A DNA stretch of 64,000 nt from Malassezia japonica. Its lineage: Eukaryota > Basidiomycota > Malasseziomycetes > Malasseziales > Malasseziaceae. The notes under the pieces are model-generated. The model made no database searches and had not been told where the DNA came from. It worked only from the letters and a program-made list of their open reading frames with translations. Shown here piece after piece: positions 43,385 to 53,938 of the stretch (the first letter of the stretch is position 1; each line of letters starts with the position of its first letter). The stretch spans positions 1-64,000 of the forward strand of contig NC_083375.1 in assembly GCF_029542785.1 (NCBI RefSeq). The letters are read 5' to 3'. The position numbers were made by a program, and so were the translations under genes.

Positions 43385-43759
43385 CTAGTGCTCGCCGCCG
43401 TACTTCAGGTGGCCGGCCTTGGAGTTGACAAACGCAAACTCGTCGTTGCCCCACGTGTAGATGAAGTAGCCTGAATTAGCCCGGACACGTACCAGCAGCG
43501 AAAGGAATACCAGCGTACGGCAGGTTCACGACGGTGCGGCGGATACCGTTGAAGAAGTAGCCCTTGAGCACGCCCGCGAAGGGGTTTTGCTGGAAAGGCG
43601 AGACGGCTGGGTTAATCTGGATACGTACCGTACGAGTTGATGTACTTCTGGGTGGGACCGCCAAAGTTGCCGTACCAGCCGATCTGCACGATTAATTAGG
43701 ATACATACCCACTTGTGGCCCGAAGGCATACCACTCTGAACAATGCTGCTAGGACGCAT
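43385..43759 (-). CDS. QCR8: Cytochrome bc1 complex subunit 8
   Basis: Exons 43759-43709, 43683-43629, 43606-43493, 43470-43385; introns of 25, 22 and 22 nt; 101 aa. No single frame shows it. Spliced text: GHKWIGWYGNFGGPTQKYIN, AVSPFQQNPFAG, GYFFNGIRRTV, then a membrane helix and NDEFAFVNSKAGHLKYGG, the Qcr8 (ubiquinol-binding protein QP-C) pattern. It sits in complex III in the inner membrane. Three introns in 306 coding nt is a high density. ATTAAC in intron 2 is the branch site, not coding. Converges on LNP1 with 50 bp between stops. Confidence 0.93.
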
Positions 43760-44861
43760 GATGGCAAACGTTCAACGCAAACGCTCCCTCGAACGGGCGG
43801 TCGGGGTTTTCCGGATTACCAATCGCACCCGCGTCTCGGCCGAAAAGGGCGTTCTTCGCGGCGCGGTGCCGTCGCTCCCTACCGACCCCACTCCTGGAGA
43901 ACAAAATGGTTAGCAGATAAATGGCGCTGCGTACGCGTCAGGATCCGAACATGCTCGAATGCACAGATCTGGGATCTGTACTCTGGGAAGCGTCCTGTTG
44001 GTGACAGGCGCACATGAAGATGGCCGCGAGCAACGCCCCGCGGACTCGTACGAGATCGAGCGCGCGGCGCACCTCGATAGAGGCGATCGATCGATGATGC
44101 AGTGGCCTGGGCAGCGCAGGCATGCAAGCGCCGCGGCTGAGACGATGCGAGGCACAGGGACCGATCGATCAGGCAAGCAGTGAGGTGCTGCTTGGCCGCA
44201 AGACGAGGCTGCTTGGGTGAATGCCAGGCAGCTGCTCGCTGGCAATGCGGTGTCTACATGGTGCGTGCACATGCATACACCATGTGTACACGATGCGTAC
44301 ATGGTATATGCACGGCTGTTTACAAGAGTATCAGCTGCATGCCATGTTATGCACGGCAAGCCACGGCACGCCGAGCGTACTTTGGCTGTATGCCACGACA
44401 TGCCACGATGGACGAGATGTCTGGCTGTACGCTGCCGTGCCACGGCCTAGAGGCTCTGTGAGGCGACCGCCGGCTGTTGCCGGTTCGTCGGCCAAGACAG
44501 GCGAGGAACGCGTCTGGATGCCTGGCTCCATGACGGATCGCGGCCAAGTGCCAAGCCCAGCCGCATGCCGGACAGCGGGACTCTTGACGCAAGAGGTACG
44601 CACCGCCGTCCGGCAAGTACCGTTAGGTACGACGACTCGCATGATGACATGACGAGATGCTGTCCCGAGGCGGACATGCTGCCGCACGCTCTGCATGAGC
44701 TGCCATGATCGATGCTGACCTGTGTAACCTGCGCTGCCCATGGCCGTATGGTAATATCCCGAGCCGCGTGGCTAGACTGCGATGCACCGAGTAGACGGAC
44801 CTGACGTTGCGCACGCTGGACGTGTTGGATGTGTACTTACCACGATTGTTTGTGAATACAG
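43760..44861. other. Long non-coding region, probable YRA1 leader and long first intron
   Basis: 1.1 kb, the longest gap in the core region. Exon 44862-44880 of YRA1 encodes ATNLDKS and is preceded by TACAG, an acceptor, with no in-frame ATG adjoining, so the initiator must come from an upstream exon. Several ATG-GT steps could end that exon (44258-44260 with GTGCGT; 44748-44750 with GTAATA; 43906-43908 with GTTAGC). The region is rich in short palindromes (ACATGGT/ACCATGT, GTGTACAC, TGCCACG repeats, 44240-44460) and has a 7 bp hairpin near 43965. No tRNA found. Confidence 0.5.
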
Positions 44862-45585
44862 GCTACGAACCTTGACAAGTGTACGTCGCTTTTCTCATCC
44901 AGCTCTCGACGACATTATCTCGACCAAGCGCAAGCAGACGCCCCGCCAGCGCCGCCCCAGTGCGACCAAGTCGAGCGCCTCGAAGGGCAAGGGCGCCAAG
45001 GCCGCTGCCCTCGGTGGCGCGGCTGCCGCGGCCGTCAGCAATGCTAACCGCCAGCAGCCCCCTGTCGTGTTCCCCGGCCGGAACGGCAAGGGCCAGGGCA
45101 GCAAGGTGATTGTGAGCAACCTCCCTGCTGACGTGACCGAGGCGCAGGTCAAGGTACGTCTCTTTCCTAACCCCAGGAACTCTTCTCGACGACAATCGGC
45201 CCCCTGCGCCGTGCGCTGATGAGCTACAAGGCCAACGGCCAGTCGACCGGCGTCGTTACCGTCGAGTTCCAGCGCGCCGAAGACGGCAACCGCGCCTACG
45301 CCCAGTACAACAACCGCCTCATTGACGGCAAGCGCGCGCTCAAGATCGAGGTCGTGGTCGACCCCGCGCGCGCGCCCGCCGTTCCCGCGAAGCAGGCGCA
45401 GCCCAAGGCGGCGCGCGCCAAGGCCGCCGCGAAGAAGACCAAGCCGAAGCGCGTCTCGCGCCCCGCCAAGACCGCCGAGGACCTCGACGCGGAGATGGAG
45501 GGTACGTTGCGAGGCTAATCCAGATTACACCAAGCAGGCCGCCGCCGAGAACCAGCCCATGACCGACGCCCAGCCGTCGGCGTAA
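44862..45585 (+). CDS. YRA1: mRNA export adaptor Yra1/ALY (5' exon not located)
   Basis: Located exons 44862-44880, 44903-45153, 45177-45501, 45524-45585; introns of 22, 23 and 22 nt. If exon 1 is a bare ATG the protein is 219 aa, starting MATNLDKSLDDII, matching the conserved N-box of Yra1/REF proteins. RRM about 70-150: SKVIVSNLPADVTEAQVK (RNP2) and TGVVTVEFQRAEDG (RNP1), flanked by Ala/Arg/Lys-rich arms; the C-box ends in AEDLDAEMEDYTKQ. It bridges spliced mRNA and the export receptor Mex67 within TREX. In budding yeast YRA1 autoregulates through an unusually long intron; the long leader here suggests the same (inference). Confidence 0.87.
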
Positions 45586-45632
45586 GTAGATTCGTAAGTG
45601 GAGGCGGAAGCGGTTGGCCGTGCGCTGCGACG

Positions 45633-48600
45633 ATGAGTGGGGACGGCGGACGGGTGCGGGATACGCTCCCCGCCTCGCCGCTGTTTGTCGACACCGAGTT
45701 TGTGCGTACAGAAGGGGCGCTGTCGCCGGACGATGCGGCTGCGACGCCGAGCGAGCCGGTGGCGGCGCTCAGCAGCGCCTTGCTCCAGGCGCAAATCGCG
45801 TCGCCGCTCACGAATACCGGCGCATGGGACGACCATCACGACGACGATCCCGCGCGCGAGCGGCTCACAGGGCTCGTAGAGAGCTTGCATCGGTGTGCAC
45901 CGAGGGACTACAAAGAAATGGTGCGTGGCGTGCCTGACGCAGCTCCGTATCGGCACCGAAGTGCACCGCGTCTTGGTCGAGTGCCGCGGCACGGCGCGGG
46001 TGTACGAGCGCTTTGGGACGCACGGCGGCTTTCTTGCCGTCGTACAGCTCCTTGCGGCACTGCAGCTCGGCGAAGACGACGACCGCATGCTGCGCTCGCA
46101 GCTCCTGCTCCTCGCACTCACGATCCTCTCGGACGCGATCACGTACAGCCGCGCGAACCTCGCGGCGTTCGCACAGATGCCGGGCTGGGAGAGCTTTTTG
46201 CACTCGCTCGAGCTCGCGGCGTGTGCAGGAGCGTCGAAACCGATGGCGAGCCGCATCGCCGCGCTGCTGATGGGCCTCGCGACGGGCGACGTGGCAAAGG
46301 GCGCCCAGCACTTTGGCGCCGTGTGGCAGAACGTGCGCACAGATGCACCATCGATCGACGCACTGCGCGCCAAGCTTCCCCGCCGCCCAGGCTCGGTCGT
46401 GCATCCCCGCGCCGTGGAATGCGCGCTGCGCAACGTCGACGAGGCAAACGACGTCCACGCACAGCTTGCTCTGTACGCCGTGCTCGACGAGCTGCTCGAG
46501 ACGACGTCCCGGAACGTTGTCGTGCTCGCACGCTCGCCACTCGTTTCGCGCATCCTCCGCGCATGGCTCGCAGAAGGACAGGATACACTGCCGCTCGTGA
46601 GTGCATGGCGGGAGCGCATGCTGCGTACGCTCCTTGCGGACGGCATACGATCCGCGGACGACGTCCGTGCGATCCTCGCGCGCCTCACGGCGGCACCGCT
46701 GCACACGCAGCTGCCGCTCCTCGAGCTCGTGCTGAGCGTGGCCAAGTCGGCACACCGGCCCAGCGCCTTGGTCTTTTCCGCGAGCGGCGTGCCGGGCGGT
46801 GGCGGCGCTCGCATCGCCGCCCTCGATCGCCCGTTTCCCATGGAGGGGCGCTCGACGGGGTACACGCTCGTGCTCTCGCTGCAGATTGCAAGGCGACATG
46901 GCGACGGCATGCTCGACCTCGTCCAGCTGAACGACCGCATCCGCCTCTCGCTCGATCTCGGCACGTCGTCGCTGGTGTACAGCACCGGGCACCCGATGCC
47001 GCTGCCGCGCGCCAAGCTCACGCCGGGGATGTGGCACCATCTCGTCCTGACGCACACGCGCGCAGCGAGCGGCACGCCGTCGACGCTCCATGTGTACGTC
47101 GACGGGCAGCGCGCGTGCAGCCCGCAGGTGCCGTACCCTTTCCCGGTCGCGCCTCCCGTTGCCGTCCTCTTTGGCAGCGCGCCGGGCGTGCCGGGCGTGC
47201 GCGGCACCGGCGGCGCGGTCTGGTCGCTCGGCTCGGCGATGCTGCACGACGGCGTCGTGCCTTCGTCGGTGCCGCTGCTGCTTTCCGCGCTGCCGCCGCA
47301 GTACAAAGGGAATCTACAAGGCGCTCTCACGCGTTTCCTGTCGTACGCAGGGCATGCACGCATGCAGCACCGCCTCGACCAGCTCGCGGCCGTCGCGGGG
47401 CCGCGTGCAAACTCGGGCATGCCCGAGACGATTGCGTTCCACGCACTGCACGCCGCGCTGCACCGCGCAGGCTCCGAAGTCTTTCCGCTCGAGCGCTTCT
47501 ACTTTCACCTGGTCGCCGCACACACACTGCGCAGCGGCCCGAGCGGCGTACTGATCCTGAATCAGGCCGTGCCGAGCGTCGAGGCGGCGACACGCGCCCC
47601 GCACGGCCATGCGCGCGTCTATGGCGTGCCGACGATCAATGTTCCTCGCAGTGTCGGCGACGCAGTGTGGGCCGCGGGCGGCGCGACGAGCCTCTTGCAG
47701 ATCTGCGAGCGCGCCGACTCGAGCGCGGCGCTCGCTGCGAGTGTGCGCCTCTTTTGGCAGCTCGTCAACGAGACGTGGCGCCTTGCAGAAGACGCGGAGC
47801 GCCTCGGCGCCTATGGTATCCTCGGCGTGATGCTGCGCGACAAGGCGGCGCTTCTTAGCGAGGATGTCTTGTCGGCGCTCCTGGATGCGACGGGCGTAGA
47901 GGGCCTGCTTGCCAATGTGCTGCTCTACCGCACCGTCCTGCTCGACGTGTGCCTCTGGGCACAGGCGCCAGTCGACGTGCAGCGCGCCTATCTCGGCCAC
48001 TTTGCCGTGCTCTTTGGCGAGTTTGGCGCGCAGAATGCGCAGAAACTCGCAAAGGCCCAGCTGATGAAGCGCCTCGTATACTTTGTGCGCCTCGCGCCCC
48101 ATCGCTCCGAGCCGCTGCACGACGCTCTTGTCGACGCTGTGCGTGCAATCCTGCGCACCAGCTTTTCGGCACGCAACATTCAGGCCTTGATGCTCTTCCT
48201 CGTGGCGTCCATTGCGCCATGGACGCCGCCAGAGGACCTGCTCGGCACCGCATCGGCTCGCACGGATGATGCGCGCGCCGTGCCTGCCGAATGCGCCAAG
48301 AACGCGCTTCCCCCGGCGCAAGCCGCGCCCGACACGCGCCTCGAACGCCTCGCGGTCGCGCTCCTGCATGTGCTCGTCGACGTCGCCTCGAGCGATGTGA
48401 AGCGCCTCGAGCGCATGGCACGCTGTGCGAGTGCCAAGTGGCTCCTTTTGCTCGTACGCCCGGGCATTTCCCGCGACGTTGCAGCCCCGGCGCTCGCGCT
48501 TATTGCGATGCTGACCGAGCACGGGCCGTTCCTGGAGCAGTGGGAGGCACTGGGGGGCTTCCGCGTGCTGGAGCGCTCGCTGCCGCCGCTATGGGACGCA

Positions 48601-51600
48601 CCCGACATCTTGCCGTCTCTGTGGCGCCTCTTGCTCGGCCCACGGCCCAAGAAGGCGTCGATGTACGCCACGTACGCAACCCCCTTGTCTTTGGCGCGCT
48701 TCGTGCACCAGCCTGCAGCGCTACGTGTCCTTGTCCTGTGCCTCGCCCAAGGCCTTGGCCAGGAAAGCCGCACGGCGCTCCCTGGCAGCCGCCAGCGCCG
48801 CAACTCGCTGCCGCCTGCGTCGGCGCGCCCGTCGCTGGCCGATGCGACGCAGCGCCGTGCGCTGCTGCAAGAGTCTGTGCAGCTGCTTGTTGCGCACGCC
48901 TCGCATCCCGAGCTGACGCGCCTGCTGCTCCTCGCGCCGACGCTCCTGTGCCTCTTTCACGCAATGACGCCCATCCTCGAGGCGGACCGTATCGTGGATA
49001 CCTATGTGCATGCGTTGTGCGTCAATCTTCTCGAGATGCTCGCGGAGCGCATTGCGACCAGCATGCTTGCGAGCGGTACCCTCTCGCTGCTTGCCAATAC
49101 GCACAAGGCAATGCCGACGCCGGATCCTGTCGTGCAGTCACGTCTGTGTGCGCGGATCTATGAGCGGGTGCTGGCACATATGCTCCCGCTCGGCACGCAG
49201 CCGAGTCGCAGCACGCTTGCGCTCCTTGCCTCGTTCTTGAAGCTCGCGTCGAACGAGTCGATCAATGACGTGGCGTTGCAGGACGCCATCTTTAGCGCAG
49301 GACGCCAGCTTCTTAACGCGGCGGCAGCACACCCCGGCCTGCTTGCACCCCGTGCGGCAGGCCAAGCAGCCGTCGCGCTCCAGCGCAATGTCCTGCACAG
49401 CCTGGCGAACGCGGATATGACCGCAGAGACCTTGCCGGTGATGGTGTTCCTCGCAAACTACCTTTCTGCGCTGCAAGGCGATGCTCCTTTTGTGCGGTGC
49501 GTCGCGAACCGCGCCATGGCACGTCTCTGGGAGCGGTACGACCAAAGCGCGAACGATGTTCTGGCCCAGTTCTACCACGACTATCCCGAGCTCGTAAAAG
49601 AGTCGGGACTTGGCCAAGTCCTTGACGACCTCGCACAGGACCGCTCGACCTCGCTCGACTACCCTCCGTTCCCTGAGGCGTGGGCCGTGTCGTTTGAGGA
49701 CCAGGCGGCATTCACGCGAACGCTCTACCTCGACCGCCTGCGCCAAGTCGAGCGCTCGCTGTACCAAGAAAGCGCACGCGCCCAAGGCGTGCTGGCCACA
49801 CATACGCGCCTTTCCGCATGGCACAGCAGCCTGCTCGAGGCGGACCGCATCAAGTTTGGCCGCTTTGCGCAGGACCTGCGCGACGATCTCGCGTACGTCC
49901 GCCAAGCATGGGCTGAGGCGAGCGAAGCACTGGCACTCCAGCGTGGCGCGCCGCACGACTGGCAGCTCGATGCGACCGAAGGGCCGTGCCGTGCGCGCAT
50001 CAAGCTGTGCCCTGTGCCGCCGAGCGATGCCGTTCCGTCCGAGACGCGGACAAGCGCGGCGATGCCTGCCGAGCTCGCCGAGCTCGCGGGCGACGGTCTA
50101 CACGGCACGTCGGATGCTGCCGTCCTCGACGAGGACCGCATGCATGCGGAAATCGACGGGCTGCCTGCGCCCCCACCCAAAGAGGAACGTGCGCCGCTTC
50201 CCCCGCCCAAAGAAGAGAGTGCACCGGCTGCGCTGCCCGACGATGTTGAGGACACGTACCGCTGTGTCTTGCGCTCCTTGAAGCATAACGACACGATCGA
50301 GGACGTCGTGAATACGTCGCGGGTCCTCGGCATCGAGGCACGCAGCAGCCTGTTAGTCGCTGCCGCGCACCATCTCTACCTCCTCGACGACTACTTTCAG
50401 CGTCCGAGTGGCGAGATTGCGCACGTATGGGACGTGCCGGCGGCCGAGCGCGACAAGCTCATCGCCGCCGCTTTTGCATCCGCACAGCCGAGCGATATGC
50501 CGCAGCAAGGCATGTCGGTGCAGCACTGGCGCTGGGAGACGCTGCGGCTGTGCCTGCGGCGCGCATGGCTCCATCGGCGCACTGCCCTCGAGCTCTTTTT
50601 CACCGATGGCCGCAGCTGCTTGCTGGTGCTGGCTGATGCGACTCAAGTCCAGCGCGTCCTTACGTTGCTGCGCCTCAAGGCGCCAAACGCGCTGACCGAG
50701 GCGGACAAGATGGCCGACAGCGTGCGCGAGGCGCCGCAAGTGCCGCAAGTCCTCGCCAAGACCCGAATCTCGGGCGCCGTGCTTCGCCGCTCGCCCCAGA
50801 TCGGCGAGACGACGCGCGCGTGGCAGGACGGCCGCATCTCGAACGCCGCCTACCTCATGGCGCTCAACACGCTCGCTGGTCGTACGATGAACGACCTCAC
50901 GCAGTTCCCCGTCTTTCCGTGGGTGCTTGCAGACTATACCAGCGGCACACTCGACCTCGACGCGCCACAGACCTTCCGCGACCTCTCGCGGCCCATGGGC
51001 GCACAGACCGAGGCGCGGCGTGCCGAGAGCGCGGAGCGGTACCAGCAGCTGCTCGAGGTCGAGATGGATCCGTTCCACTACGGCACACATTATTCGACCG
51101 CCGCGAGCGTGTGTGGCTTCCTGGTGCGCCTACGTCCCTTTGCGCACTGGCTCGTGGAGCTGCAAGGCGGCAGCTTTGACCTCGCCGACCGCATGTTCTC
51201 CTCTGTCGGGCGCGCGTGGTTCTCGGCATCGGAACAAGCGCGTGGTGACGTGCGTGAGCTGATCCCCGAGTTCTTCTTCCTGCCCGAGCTCTTTGTGAAT
51301 ACCAACAAGTTTGCGTTTGGGCGCACGCAGGCAGGGACAACGATTGACGATGTCCAGCTGCCGCCGTGGGCGCACGACGACCCCTTCCTCTTTGTGCAGC
51401 GCCATCGCGAGGCGCTCGAGTCAGAGTACGTCAGTGCGCATCTCCACCGCTGGATCGACCTCGTGTTTGGCGTGCAGTCGCGCGGCCAAGCGGCGATCGA
51501 AGCCATGAACGTCTTCCATCCTTTGTCGTATGCTGACAGCATCGACATTGAGCAGATCGACTCGGCGCTTGAGCGCGAGGCGGCCGCCCAGGTCATCCAC

Positions 51601-52814
51601 AACTTTGGGCAGACACCCAATGCGCTCTTCTCGCGCCCCCATCCAGCTCGCGGGGCCAAAGGCGATGCATGGGACGTTGCGGCGACCCCCCAGCTCCTCA
51701 TCCAAGGGCGCACGGCGTCTGGGCGAACAAAAGGGCCTGTCCACGCGCTGGGCGGCCTCCCTGCGTCGGTGCGTGGCGTGGCGCGCGAGCAAGAACTGCT
51801 CCTGGACGAGCTGCTCGTCCTAACCTACGGCCACATTGACGGGTCTGTGCGCTTTGTGCACCTCGACGACCTCATGGGGCGCCCGGTCGCGGTCGCGGAA
51901 CAGGTGGCGCCTGCGCGCATCACGACGCTCGCGCTGGTCGGCACTGTCTATGCGGTGCTTGGTGCGGAAGACGGCACTGTGCAGCTCTATGGTCTGCACG
52001 CATCTACGCGGCAACTCGAGCCGGTGGCCGTGTGGTCAGGCCACACTGCGCCGGTCGTCTGTGCGGCGGCGAGCGCGACGTGGAGCATTGTCGTGACCGG
52101 GTCAATGGACCACACGGCCAAGGTGTGGGACGTAACGCGCCGGCGGTACGTGCGTACGCTCTCGGGCCATGCACAGCCCGTGCGCCACGTCGCGATCGAC
52201 GAGCAGCGCGGTTGGATCGCGACGGCGGCCGGCGACGAAGTGTGTGTCTATTCAATCAATGGGCACCTGCTGGCGCGGCAGAGCACTCGCGCAGCGACTC
52301 GCGGCGCGCTCAGCAGTCTTGCGTTCTGTGCGCGCGAGTTCCACGCCGGCCGCCTCGCAGTACTCCTGACCGGCCACCGCGGCCAGGTACTGGTCTGGGA
52401 CCTCGTCTCGCATCATGAAGAGACACCGAAGGACGCGCCACGGTGGCGCATGTCTGTGCGTACGACGCTGCCTGCGCGCAGCACTACGGCGATCACCGCA
52501 TTGTCGTTCCCGACACCGGATACGCTGTGCACCGGCGACGAGCACGGCGAGGTGTACGTATGGGCGCTGCCCGGCGCGGCGACGACGCCGGGCGCGACAC
52601 CGGACAGCGCGTGCATGAACCGCGAGTCGTGCGGCAAGCGCTTCGGCTTCCTCGAGGCTAAGCGCGCGTGCGGCAGCTGCGGCGGCCTCTTTTGCGGCGC
52701 ATGCACCGCGCAGTACCCCAACGTCGGCAACGTGCGGTACGTATTTCTACTGACTGACACAGCCTCTGTACGCAGTGTGTCGACGAGCTCGTTTCGCGTG
52801 GGTGGAAAGTGTAG
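45633..52814 (+). CDS. BEACH-WD40-FYVE giant protein (ALFY-like)
   Basis: Exons 45633-45920, 45943-52736, 52763-52814; introns of 22 nt (GTGCGT donor) and 26 nt; 2377 aa. A long helical N-terminal half with a concanavalin-like region (about 380-520: SLDLGTSSLVYSTG, HHLVLTHTRA, VYVDGQRA), PH-like segment near 1540-1640, BEACH domain about 1700-1990 (FPVFPWVLADYTS, DPFHYGTHYS, LIPEFFFLPELFVN), WD40 repeats about 2060-2290, and a C-terminal FYVE-type zinc finger (RACGSCGGLFCGAC) whose last Cys pair (LCTQC) exists only after splicing. This order is that of animal WDFY3/ALFY. Such proteins scaffold vesicle and autophagy membranes; role here inferred. Confidence 0.9.
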
Positions 52815-52823
52815 TGTACATAG

Positions 52824-53903
52824 CTATGCATTCTTCTTGGCCTCTGCGACCTTGCTTTTGATCTTGGCGATAATCTCCAAGTAGGCAGTGCTCGCGGGCG
52901 AGTCAGGGTGCTCGTCGACGAAGCTCTCGCCCATGTCGCAGCACTTGGCGATGCGGGGATCGAGCGGAACGCTGCCGAGGAACGTCAGACCGAGCTCCTC
53001 GCACAGCGCGGGCGCACCACCGGTCGACGGGAAAAAGATGTCCGACTTGCCGTGGCACGACGGGCAGACAAACCCGGCCATATTCTCGACGACACCGATA
53101 ATCGGCACGTTCATTTTGCGGCAGAACGAGATCTCCTTGCGTACGTCTTGCAGCGACACCTCCTGCGGCGTCGTGATGAGCACCGCACCGTCGATGCCCG
53201 ACTCGCGCAGGAAGCCGACGATCGACAGGTGCTCGTCAGAGGTGCCCGGGGGCGTGTCGACGAGCAGGTAGTCGATCACAGTCTTGGGCGCCGACGGCCC
53301 GAGCTCATCGACGAGGCCGCCGGACCAGTCGACGTCCTTGAGGAACTGCTTGATCAGCCCGTTCTTCTTGGGGCCGCGCCAAATGATGGCGCTCTCGGAC
53401 GATGGCAGGAGGAATTCGATCGACATGCACGCAAGGTTGTCCGAGACGTACACTGGCGTCCAGCCCGACGAAGAGGCGTGGATGTATTGGTTCTTTAGGC
53501 CGAGGATCGTGGGAATCGAGGGGCCACACACGTCCGTGTCCATGACGGCCGTCTGTGTCTTTTCGTCGCTCGCAAAGGCCCATGCGAGCTGTGCGGTGAA
53601 TGTGCTCTTGCCGACGCCACCCTTGCCACTCAGCACAAGGATCTTGGAGTCGATGCATTCCATACGCTCGCGGATCAGCGGCAGATCAGGATCAGGCCCT
53701 TTGGGCGCCGTCTGGCACGCGTCTTGGTTGGGGCATCCCTGGCACGCGTCGGCTTTTCCTGCATTGTCCGACTCGACACCGGGGCAATGCTCCGGCGCAT
53801 TCTCCGGAACCTGGTCCGGCAGCGCACGCGCGATTGCAGCAGGTGGCTCAACCGAATGCGGCGGCGCGATCGGCACGCCTGGCGCCACAGCAGTATCGAC
53901 CAT
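52824..53903 (-). CDS. NBP35: Cytosolic Fe-S cluster assembly ATPase Nbp35
   Basis: 359 aa, no introns. N-terminal four-cysteine ferredoxin-like cluster site (CPGV...[11 protein letters not shown], spacing C-x13-C-x2-C-x5-C) separates Nbp35 from Cfd1. P-loop deviant Walker [12 protein letters not shown], Walker B-like region [15 protein letters not shown], and the bridging-cluster CPSC pair in [11 protein letters not shown]. With Cfd1 it builds [4Fe-4S] clusters for cytosolic and nuclear proteins. One client, the polymerase epsilon catalytic subunit, is encoded immediately upstream on the same strand, 35 bp away. Confidence 0.96.
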   Translation of the reverse strand: MVDTAVAPGVPIAPPHSVEPPAAIARALPDQVPENAPEHCPGVESDNAGKADACQGCPNQDACQTAPKGPDPDLPLIRERMECIDSKILVLSGKGGVGKSTFTAQLAWAFASDEKTQTAVMDTDVCGPSIPTILGLKNQYIHASSSGWTPVYVSDNLACMSIEFLLPSSESAIIWRGPKKNGLIKQFLKDVDWSGGLVDELGPSAPKTVIDYLLVDTPPGTSDEHLSIVGFLRESGIDGAVLITTPQEVSLQDVRKEISFCRKMNVPIIGVVENMAGFVCPSCHGKSDIFFPSTGGAPALCEELGLTFLGSVPLDPRIAKCCDMGESFVDEHPDSPASTAYLEIIAKIKSKVAEAKKNA

Positions 53904-53938
53904 GGTGGCGTTCCAAAATGTACATGACTAATCCTCCA

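Noticed and set aside
43930..43960. Possible tRNA B box (GTTCGGATCC on minus strand)
   Set aside because: Flanking bases cannot form the T-stem and no A box or acceptor stem fits.
44180..44660. Overlapping open frames of 74-143 codons (e.g. 44221-44652)
   Set aside because: Cys/His/Met-rich translations of palindromic sequence in several frames; none looks like protein.
45633..47858. 741-codon plus-strand frame continuing from the BEACH start
   Set aside because: After 45920 it is Arg-rich nonsense; the other frame encodes the protein and a 22 nt intron links the two.
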